From assembly GCA_964472945.1 (NCBI GenBank), contig CAYYNM010000181.1, forward strand, positions 1 to 6,907: 6,907 nt of DNA. The letters are read 5' to 3'. The notes beneath the pieces were generated by a model. That model was not told the DNA's origin, ran no database searches, and worked only from the letters and a program-made list of their open reading frames with translations. Made by a program: the position numbers and the translations under genes. This document shows, in pieces, positions 1 to 6,600 of the stretch. Origin of the DNA: QPIN01 sp964472945. GTDB lineage: Bacteria; Pseudomonadota; Gammaproteobacteria; Methylococcales; Methylomonadaceae. Position 1 is the first letter of the stretch. Each line of letters begins with the position of its first letter.

Positions 1-55
1 TATATGCCTATTCTTATCGCTGTTGGGCAATCTTTTAATGCAGAGCAAGTGACTA
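1..55 (+). repeat. 55-bp exact direct repeat, copy 1
   Basis: Every base matches 801-855, an offset of exactly 800 bp. The sequences part at position 56 (A here, T at 856). The left edge cannot be judged because the window starts here. The right edge falls on a TA dinucleotide that is also the left border of the inverted-repeat element. Confidence 0.95.
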
Positions 56-155
56 AGTTAAGAAACAAATGGTATTTTGTAGGAGCGGCTTTAGCCGCGA
101 TGTCGCGGCTAAAGCCGCTCCTACAAAGATAAAAATCACAAAACTTCTTAACTTA
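54..155. mobile_element. Putative MITE-like element with 11-bp terminal inverted repeats
   Basis: TAAGTTAAGAA at 54-64 is the perfect reverse complement of TTCTTAACTTA at 145-155. The outermost two bases are TA on both sides, so this can be read as a 9-bp inverted repeat (AGTTAAGAA) flanked by a TA target duplication, as made by IS630/Tc1-type transposases. The element is about 100 bp, encodes nothing, and carries a REP palindrome at its centre. The left border coincides with the end of homology of the 55-bp repeat, which supports a real boundary. No transposase is present. It might instead be an ordinary REP doublet with a chance outer repeat. Confidence 0.5.
76..127. repeat. REP doublet (REPIN-like palindrome), GTAG class
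   Basis: Two perfect 25-bp arms (76-100 and 103-127) face each other across a 2-base centre. Each arm starts with the tetranucleotide GTAG (79-82; CTAC at 121-124 on the other arm) and contains its own small hairpin, GCGGCTTTAGCCGC (85-98). A GTAG or GGAG head plus a GC-rich hairpin is the known layout of bacterial REP sequences moved by RAYT (Y1-type) transposases, and inverted pairs are called REPINs or BIMEs. The GC-rich core stands out against the AT-rich surroundings. In RNA it would form a very stable hairpin. No RAYT gene is in the window. Confidence 0.85.
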
Positions 156-247
156 ATGGTAGTCGCCTCAAACCCTCTGGGGGTGGATTAAAATATCAAC
201 TTAAAAATTAGCTGAAGCTTATAGGTATCAGGTAGGTATTGAAAATA

Positions 248-267
248 ACCACAGTGATCTCTGTGGT
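248..267. other. Perfect 7-bp-stem inverted repeat upstream of the operon
   Basis: ACCACAG (248-254) and CTGTGGT (261-267) are perfect complements around a 6-base centre. An A-run, not a T-run, follows on the + strand, so it is not a standard terminator for + strand transcripts. On the - strand the downstream bases are T-rich but interrupted. An operator site or a weak terminator for an unseen - strand transcript are both possible. The dyad itself is certain; its role is not. Confidence 0.45.
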
Positions 268-328
268 AAAAAATGTTAGATGTTTTATGCTCTCTTATTA
301 CTACCCACTTGTAGTGATGTTGATATGG

Positions 329-357
329 TTGCGATATTTTATCTGCAGGGGTATTGT
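329..357 (+). promoter_or_regulatory. Weak candidate sigma-70-type promoter for the CBM-EEP operon
   Basis: TTGCGA (329-334) and TATTGT (352-357) are separated by 17 bp, each matching four of six consensus positions. Transcription would begin near 364, about 20 bases before the start codon. TATAGT at 367-372 is a competing -10-like box, but it lacks a good -35 partner. Real promoter use cannot be decided from sequence. Confidence 0.3.
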
Positions 358-386
358 TAATACTTTTATAGTGCGTTGGAAACCTG

Positions 387-1907
387 ATGGATAAAATTAA
401 ATTCCTTTATGTAGAAAATATAATCTCTAGGTCGCAAAACAACACCCAACAGCAGATAACATTTTTTATGTTGGTAGAGAACTTGTCTTATGATAAAGAG
501 CTTGATGTTGTTTGGTCGGGTGAAGAGGGTGTCTGGCACACTCTCTCAGCTAAGTATCATAGTATGCAAGGGAATGATAAAGAATACTGGCAAGCTCATA
601 TTGAATTAACTGCATCTGCTATTGAATCACTTCCGGGGAATATTAAATTTGGTATTCGTTACCGAGTTTTTGGAGCTGAATACTGGGATAATAATCAAGG
701 CCAAAACTATGTGAGTGAAGCTGATTCAGGCATACTGTTAGCGCATAAAACCTTGGTACAAAATATTAGTGTTTCTAGTTGTTTTCAAGAGCAACAAACA
801 TATATGCCTATTCTTATCGCTGTTGGGCAATCTTTTAATGCAGAGCAAGTGACTATTCACTGGACAACTGATAATTGGACCACAATAGAAAAAACTCCCT
901 GTCATTTTGACCGGCAATATTGGGATAAGCAGTTTAAAAGTAATGCCAGAAACCCCAATCAGTATGCTGTGCAATTATGGGAAGGTCAAATAAATCATGA
1001 TGATGCTTTCCGCTTACAATACGTTATTTGTTGCGAGCGTGATGGTAAAGCTTTATGGGAAAATAATGAGGGCAATAACTATTCTTTTGAAAGAGAGCAG
1101 TTAAAAGTTTTAATCCTTAATTTACATTGTTATCAAGAAGAAAACCAGGATGAAAAATTTACTCAAATTGCTAAAGCTATAAATGAGTTGGACATTGATA
1201 TTGTGTGTTTGCAAGAAGTGGCTGAATACTGGCGAGATGGACTGGGTGACTGGGAGTCCAATTCAGCAAAGCTGATTAATGATCGTTTAAAAAAGCCTTT
1301 TCATCTACATACAGATTGGTCTCATATTGGCTTTGATAAATTTAAAGAGGGAGTGGCTATTTTAAGTCGATTTCCTTTGTCTAACCAAGAGTCAAAATAT
1401 GTATCAGATAGTCATGATATATATAGTATTCATTCCAGAAAAGTGGTGATGGCAAGAGTTCATGTACCTTATATTGGTGCAATTAATGTATTTTCTGCAC
1501 ATTTAAGCTGGGTGGAGGATGGTTTTCAAAATCAGTTTCAACGCTTGCATAAATGGGCAGAATCGGTTCAAACTGATGATATTAAGGCCACTTTATTATG
1601 TGGGGATTTTAATATTACAGCAGGAAGTAGTGGTTATGAATATGTGGTCAACTCAAATCAGTATGATGACCAATATTTAGCAGCTAATGAACGAGGTATT
1701 TTCGATAAAATATTTAGAGTCAATGATACTCATTGGCAAGATTTATTAACAGATGACTATCGAATAGACTATATTTTTATGAATAAGAGCAGTCAATTAC
1801 AAGTTACCTCGGCAAAAGTATTATTTACAGAACTTGATTATGGACGTGTGTCTGATCATTGTGGGTATTTTATGACTTTTGAACCAAAAACAATAATAAA
1901 AAATTAA
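387..1907 (+). CDS. EEP-domain (endonuclease/exonuclease/phosphatase) protein with two N-terminal CBM21-like domains
   Basis: This 506-residue protein should hydrolyse a phosphoester or phosphodiester; the exact substrate is unknown. Residues about 5-118 form a CBM21-like starch/glycogen-binding domain ending in the family signature YWDNNQGQNY (99-108). A second such domain spans about 120-235, with TTDNW (160-164) and LWENNEGNNY (223-232). The EEP domain follows (about 238-500) with all its catalytic positions: N245, E277 in LQEV, H372 in SAHLSW, D407 and N409 in GDFN, D461 in RIDYIF, and the D490-H491 pair in SDH. There is no signal peptide or membrane segment, so it should be cytosolic. 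The ATG at 387 is preceded by a weak GGAA (378-381), and the first residues already belong to the binding domain. The PLD-family gene starts 9 bp downstream, implying co-expression. EEP relatives include DNase I-like nucleases, sphingomyelinases and inositol phosphatases; none can be singled out. The fold is certain, the polyglucan tethering is inferred. Confidence 0.9.
   Translation: MDKIKFLYVENIISRSQNNTQQQITFFMLVENLSYDKELDVVWSGEEGVWHTLSAKYHSMQGNDKEYWQAHIELTASAIESLPGNIKFGIRYRVFGAEYWDNNQGQNYVSEADSGILLAHKTLVQNISVSSCFQEQQTYMPILIAVGQSFNAEQVTIHWTTDNWTTIEKTPCHFDRQYWDKQFKSNARNPNQYAVQLWEGQINHDDAFRLQYVICCERDGKALWENNEGNNYSFEREQLKVLILNLHCYQEENQDEKFTQIAKAINELDIDIVCLQEVAEYWRDGLGDWESNSAKLINDRLKKPFHLHTDWSHIGFDKFKEGVAILSRFPLSNQESKYVSDSHDIYSIHSRKVVMARVHVPYIGAINVFSAHLSWVEDGFQNQFQRLHKWAESVQTDDIKATLLCGDFNITAGSSGYEYVVNSNQYDDQYLAANERGIFDKIFRVNDTHWQDLLTDDYRIDYIFMNKSSQLQVTSAKVLFTELDYGRVSDHCGYFMTFEPKTIIKN
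801..855 (+). repeat. 55-bp exact direct repeat, copy 2 (inside the CBM-EEP gene)
   Basis: This is the second copy of the repeat at 1-55. It lies within an intact reading frame and encodes residues 139-156 of the protein, in the start of the second carbohydrate-binding domain. It is presumably the parent copy, because the flanking coding sequence is continuous. Confidence 0.95.
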
Positions 1908-1911
1908 GAGG
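1905..1911 (+). promoter_or_regulatory. Ribosome binding site of the PLD-family gene, overlapping the upstream stop codon
   Basis: TAAGAGG includes the TAA stop of the CBM-EEP gene (1905-1907) and a GAGG Shine-Dalgarno core (1908-1911), five bases before the ATG at 1917. The overlap fixes the second gene's start and makes translational coupling in one transcript likely. Confidence 0.7.
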
Positions 1912-1916
1912 CGGCA

Positions 1917-3518
1917 ATGGAAATAGCAGAACATTATGCCAGACCTGTTCGTGGTGAATTAGGTGGCTCATTTGCAAGAGTAAATGATTTTAATCATGAG
2001 TTTTTTGTGCGTTGGGGGCGGGTGGATTTTGAGATGTATTATGGTGCTCAAGTAAATCTTAAAGTTATTTTAAAGGTTTATAGTAACGATGATATTTGTG
2101 AAACTTATATAATCGATACTGAACCCTATGATATTGAGTGGGACCGACATAAACGTCGTACTCGAGATTTTTACATCCATCCTTTTTCAAGTAGTTATGG
2201 ACAAGTCAACTGTGCCAAGTTTTCTTTTATCATCCATAAAGACGAATATTCTATTGCTTCGGAAAATGAATATATTTTTATGGACTGGCCTCAATTACAA
2301 GGCAACCCTGATGAGCATCAGTTTCGAGAAATAACTTCTGAGCATACAACGGCTAATAACTATCGGACTTATGAATTAAATGCAAACGAGTTACAAAGTG
2401 ATGTGGACTGGATGAATCATCATTTTGAATCATTAGAACTGGTACCTAAATTTACTAAAGGCCAACTCAATCACCCTTATCACCCTAAAAGTTATATTCA
2501 TCATTTAATTGATAAAGTCATGCAATGTAAACGGCATGAGCATGAACGCTTATGTACCATTAAAGTGAGTGTAGACTGTATCGATGATGCTGATTTTGTA
2601 ACGCATTTAATTCATGCCAGTGAGCAAGGAGTATGGGTACAATGTATTGTTGATTGGCGTAAAATGACATTAACTAACAGCCAGAGTTATGCGCGGCTAA
2701 AAAGGGCGGGTATAGAGTTAGTGGGTGTTGTTTGTAGTCCTGACCATCACTTAATTGAAGTTGAACCTGATATGCATACCAAATTTATCATCTTTAATGA
2801 TGAAGATTGTATTATGGGGTCTTTTAATATTACTTTTGATCGCTGGTGGGCTAACTGGGAGTCTGGAATGACTTTCCATTCAAAAGGGATGTGCCGATTA
2901 TTAGATAATATTTTTCAAAGTCAACGGGGTGGAGTTATTCAACAGTATGGGATTGACCCTCACAGTCATTTTAATATGTTATACACCTATGGCCGTCATA
3001 CCATAGCTAATGGAGAAAACTATCTACCACATCATGCAATTTTAAGTGAAATTAACCGTGCAAAGCATTCAATTAAAGTGACTTTATTTTTGATTGGTGA
3101 TTTATTGGGTGGGCATCATGATAGTGTGATTAATGCATTGATTGAAGCAAAAAATAGAGGTGTTTATGTACATTTATTATTAAATGGGCATATTGCCAGG
3201 CAGGGTAAGGTTGGTGTGGAACGCTCAATGGAAGAAGAGTTAAGCCAGCCTTTATTGCCTGCAGTTGATCAGTTACGGTTTGCAGGTGTACCTGTCGGTT
3301 TGGTTTATGGTCAAGATGACCATGAAGTACCTTATTCTCCCATTCACTCAAAATATTGCATTATTGATGATTATATTGTGATTGATGGTAGTTTTAATTG
3401 GTATAACACGTCAGTTTTTTCTCATGATTTAATTGTCGTTGCGGCTAATCATGAAGTAGCTAAACCTTATTTACATGAATTTGATGAAATTCAGTGCGCA
3501 TTTAGGGTTTATTATTGA
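1917..3518 (+). CDS. Phospholipase D-superfamily protein with two HKD motifs and an unassigned N-terminal domain
   Basis: This 533-residue protein belongs to the PLD superfamily, whose members cleave or transfer phosphodiester bonds in lipids or nucleic acids through a histidine intermediate. Two PLD halves are visible. The first (about 190-335) has H287-x-K289 followed by GSFN (301-304), but N294 stands where the motif usually has aspartate, with D295 next to it. The second (about 366-525) has a canonical motif, H477, K479 and D484, followed by GSFNW (491-495). Residues about 25-125 are rich in beta-type alternation (for example VNLKVILKVYS, 47-57) and match no domain I recognise; a binding module is a fair guess from the neighbour's design. 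There is no signal peptide or transmembrane segment, unlike typical cardiolipin synthases, so a soluble nuclease, phospholipase or phosphatidyl transferase are all open. It is the second gene of the pair, with a good ribosome site. Family assignment is firm; the substrate is not known. Confidence 0.88.
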   Translation: MEIAEHYARPVRGELGGSFARVNDFNHEFFVRWGRVDFEMYYGAQVNLKVILKVYSNDDICETYIIDTEPYDIEWDRHKRRTRDFYIHPFSSSYGQVNCAKFSFIIHKDEYSIASENEYIFMDWPQLQGNPDEHQFREITSEHTTANNYRTYELNANELQSDVDWMNHHFESLELVPKFTKGQLNHPYHPKSYIHHLIDKVMQCKRHEHERLCTIKVSVDCIDDADFVTHLIHASEQGVWVQCIVDWRKMTLTNSQSYARLKRAGIELVGVVCSPDHHLIEVEPDMHTKFIIFNDEDCIMGSFNITFDRWWANWESGMTFHSKGMCRLLDNIFQSQRGGVIQQYGIDPHSHFNMLYTYGRHTIANGENYLPHHAILSEINRAKHSIKVTLFLIGDLLGGHHDSVINALIEAKNRGVYVHLLLNGHIARQGKVGVERSMEEELSQPLLPAVDQLRFAGVPVGLVYGQDDHEVPYSPIHSKYCIIDDYIVIDGSFNWYNTSVFSHDLIVVAANHEVAKPYLHEFDEIQCAFRVYY

Positions 3519-3535
3519 GGGAGTATATCTTGTAA

Positions 3536-3586
3536 TTATACTTCGCGCAGTTGTGACCGTGCGAAGTATAAGTAGCCGTTGTTTTT
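3536..3586 (+). terminator. Likely rho-independent terminator of the CBM-EEP/PLD operon
   Basis: A perfect 11-bp inverted repeat, TTATACTTCGC (3536-3546) and GCGAAGTATAA (3561-3571), begins 17 bases after the PLD-gene stop. A T-rich stretch with TTTTT at 3582-3586 follows. The T-run starts several bases after the stem and the stem base is AT-rich, so termination may be incomplete, but position and symmetry fit the end of the operon. Confidence 0.6.
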
Positions 3587-3597
3587 ATTGAGCATTT

Positions 3598-3626
3598 TTC
3601 ATATAACTCTCTAATAAGGATATAAT
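3598..3626 (+). promoter_or_regulatory. Sigma-70-type promoter for hrpA
   Basis: A perfect TATAAT -10 box (3621-3626) lies 17 bp downstream of TTCATA (3598-3603), a four-of-six -35 match. Transcription should begin near 3633, giving a leader of only about 19 bases before the hrpA ATG. Lying after the operon terminator, it indicates that hrpA is transcribed on its own. Confidence 0.65.
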
Positions 3627-3627
3627 A

Positions 3628-3645
3628 GCCAGCTTTTGCCAGCTT
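3628..3645 (+). repeat. Short direct repeat GCCAGCTT in the hrpA promoter/leader
   Basis: GCCAGCTT occurs at 3628-3635 and again at 3638-3645, separated by TT, giving a period of 10 bp, about one helical turn. It spans the expected transcription start and the short leader. It could be a regulator-binding pair or chance. Confidence 0.4.
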
Positions 3646-3651
3646 ATTTTT

Positions 3652-6600
3652 ATGCCTAGTCACGCCTTAATAAAACAACTTTCTAAACAATTGCAGTTCT
3701 GCATGAATGTAGACAGACACAGCTATAAACGGCAGTTAGATCGTTTCCGCAGTGAGCTGAAAAAAGCTAATAATCCTGTACAAAAATTGAGTATCTTGGC
3801 AGGAAAAATAGAACAATCTATTAATAAACGGAACCAGCGAAAAGCCAGTATTCCAAAAGTTGAATATCCTGACTTACCTGTAACTGACAAAAAATCTGAA
3901 ATTGCTGATTTAATCTTAAAAAATCAAGTGCTTATTTTATGTGGTGAAACAGGTTCAGGTAAAACCACTCAAATTCCTAAAATTTGTTTAGAAATAGGCC
4001 GTGGTATTAATGGTTTTATTGGACATACCCAACCGAGAAGAATTGCAGCACGTACTGTGGCCGATAGAATTGCTGAAGAATTAGGGCAAAAAATAGGTCA
4101 ATCAGTTGGTTATAAAGTGCGTTTTCATGATAAAACTCATGATAAGTCATTAGTTAAACTTATGACGGATGGTATTTTATTAGCAGAATCTCAAAATGAT
4201 CCTTACCTTAATCAGTATGACACCATTATTATTGATGAGGCGCACGAACGCAGTTTAAATATTGATTTTTTATTAGGATATTTGCGTTGGCTATTACCAA
4301 AACGTCCTGACCTTAAGCTGATAATCACTTCTGCAACCATTGATCCCGAACGTTTTTCTAAACATTTTTCTGATGCACCGATTATCAATGTTTCGGGTCG
4401 AACTTATCCTGTAGAAATGCGTTATCGGCCACTGGAGTTAATTGAAGAGGACGATGAGACTACAGCCGATATTCAGCAAGCTATTGTGGATGCAGTGGAT
4501 GAACTCCATAGGGATTTACCAGGAGATATTCTTATTTTCCTTAATGGTGAAAGAGAAATTAGGGAAACCACGGAGTCATTAAAAAAACATAACCCTGCAC
4601 ATTGTGATATTTTGCCACTGTATTCAAAATTAAGTGTCTCTGAGCAAGAAAGAGTTTTTAAACCTAAAGGCAAATCCAGAATTGTATTGGCGACTAATGT
4701 GGCTGAAACATCATTGACTGTTCCAGGTATTAGAAGTGTGATTGATACGGGGCATGCACGGATCAGTCGGTATAGTCATCGCAGTAAAATCCAACGTCTA
4801 CCGATAGAAAAAATTTCTCAAGCCAGTGCTAACCAAAGGGCAGGGCGTTGTGGACGTGTTGCGGAAGGTATTTGTATTCGGCTGTATTCAGAAGAAGATT
4901 TTTTGGCAAGACCACAATTTACCGAGCCAGAGATTTTAAGGACTAATTTATCTTCTGTTATTTTACTGATGACTTCTTTAAAACTCGGTGATATTGAAGA
5001 TTTCCCTTTTGTTGAGCCTCCTGAAGATAAAATGATTCGGGATGGTAAAAATTCTTTACATGAGGTTAACGCGTTAGATAAAGAAGGTAAAATTACGGCG
5101 ATGGGGAGGCAGTTAGCTAAAATCCCTACAGATCCTAAACTAGCAAGAATGCTGTTAGCGGCTGACAAGCTAAATTGCTTAACAGAAGTCTCTATTATTG
5201 TTTCGGCATTAAGTATTCAAGACCCCCGAGAGAAGCCTGCGGATAAAATGCAGCAAGCGGATAGTAAACATGCCGAGTTTAAAATTGATGACTCTGATTT
5301 TTTAACTATTTTAAATATTTGGAATACCTTTGAAGCGCAGAAAAAACATTTATCAAACAGTAAACTAAGAAAATATTGTAAAGAACATTTTTTATCTTAT
5401 ATTCGGATGCGTGAGTGGTTTGATATTCATGCTCAAATCATGCAAGTGATTAAAGGCGAGTTAAAACTTAAACCTAATACCAGTGCTGCGAGTTATGAAG
5501 CCGTTCATTGTGCATTACTACCCGGATTGTTATCCAATATTGGTTTTAAGCATGAGCAATATGAGTACCTAGGTGCTAGAGGCCTTAAATTTTTTATCTT
5601 CCCAGGCTCAGGTCAATATAAAGTCAGACCTAAATGGATTATAGCGGCAGAACAAGTTGAAACCTCTAAAGTTTATGCGCGTACTGTTGCAAAAATAGAG
5701 CCTGAATGGATTGAGCAATGCGCTAAACACTTGGTTAAATCCAGTTATTACGAGCCACATTGGGAAAAGAAAGCAGGGCGGAGTGCTGTTTATGAAAGGG
5801 TGATGTTATATGGTTTAACGGTACAGCCAAAAAGAAAAATTCCTTATGAACGGATTGACCCTAAAGCGGCAAGAGAAATATTTATTCGTTGTGGTTTAGT
5901 GGCACAAGATTATCATACCAATGCGCCTTTTTTTAAAGCCAATAAAAACTTATTGGAAGAAGTTGGGTATATTCAACATAAGGGGCGGCGAGTAGATTTA
6001 ATCGAAGATGAAGAATGGTTATATGAATTTTATAATCAGAAATTACCTGAACAGGTTGTTAATGGCATTACACTGGATAAATGGCGTAAAACAGCTGAAA
6101 AAGAAAATCCCAAGCTATTATTTTTAACCAAAGAAGACTTAACCCGTAAAGATGATGAGCATGTCAGTGACTGGGATTATCCAGATCATAAAAAGGTAGG
6201 TAACTTATCGATAGAACTGCAGTACCGTTTTGAACCCGGCCATGATGAAGATGGTGTAACCGCAATTATCCCTGTACATCAGTTAAATCAAATAGCCACT
6301 CAACCTTTTGAATGGCTGGTGCCGGGTTTACTGGAAGAAAAAATAATTGCTTTGATTAAATCCTTACCTAAGCAAGTGCGCAAACATTTTGTACCGGTAC
6401 CGCAAACAGCAAAAGATTGTTTAATCATAGAACCTGATTTTAAAGGTTCTTTATATGAATGGTTGGGTATGCGCTTACGAAAATTAACCGGTGAGGCGAT
6501 TCCATTAACAGAATGGAACCCAAGCATGTTAAGTGAGCATTTAAAAATGAACTATAGAGTGGTTGATGATAAAGGACGCTCTTTAGCTTATGGACGAAAT

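Larger units (their letters stand above)
1..132 (+). pseudogene. Fragment duplicating codons 139-156 of the downstream CBM-EEP gene, running into a small mobile element
   Basis: Bases 1-55 are identical to 801-855 inside the gene at 387-1907, and they are in an open frame that reads the same peptide (YMPILIAVGQ, then SFNAEQVT). After the last shared base the frame continues through the REP palindrome and stops at TAA 130-132, so the tail of about 25 residues has no likeness to the EEP protein. The piece covers only part of the second carbohydrate-binding domain and lacks all catalytic residues. Its 5' end lies outside the window, so it could be the end of a longer truncated copy. It could be a remnant of a tandem duplication, a copy broken by insertion of the element at 54-155, or an assembly overlap, because the window begins exactly where the repeat begins. 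Not likely to be functional. Confidence 0.55.
156..386. other. Non-coding leader region upstream of the CBM-EEP operon
   Basis: I find no credible coding frame on either strand and no RNA gene that I recognise. The region contains a 7-bp-stem hairpin (248-267), a weak 5-bp dyad ACTAC/GTAGT (300-304 and 311-315), and a weak candidate promoter shortly before the gene. After the mobile-element border at 155 there is no resemblance to the coding sequence that follows the parent copy of the 55-bp repeat. Confidence 0.6.

Noticed and set aside
76..127. Palindrome as a terminator of the fragment at 1-132
   Set aside because: The stem is strong, but no T-run follows, and the GTAG heads with internal hairpins fit a REP doublet better.
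248..267. Rho-independent terminator for an upstream + strand gene
   Set aside because: The stem is followed by an A-run instead of a T-run, so it does not have the right form for + strand termination.
1..855. CRISPR array or other short repeat array based on the 55-bp repeat
   Set aside because: There are only two copies, 800 bp apart, one of them inside an intact coding frame.
4818..5168. Open frame on the - strand inside hrpA, 116 codons
   Set aside because: It lies fully opposite the conserved HrpA helicase and HA2 coding sequence, whose frame is intact and strongly similar to the family. The antisense product has no recognisable motif.
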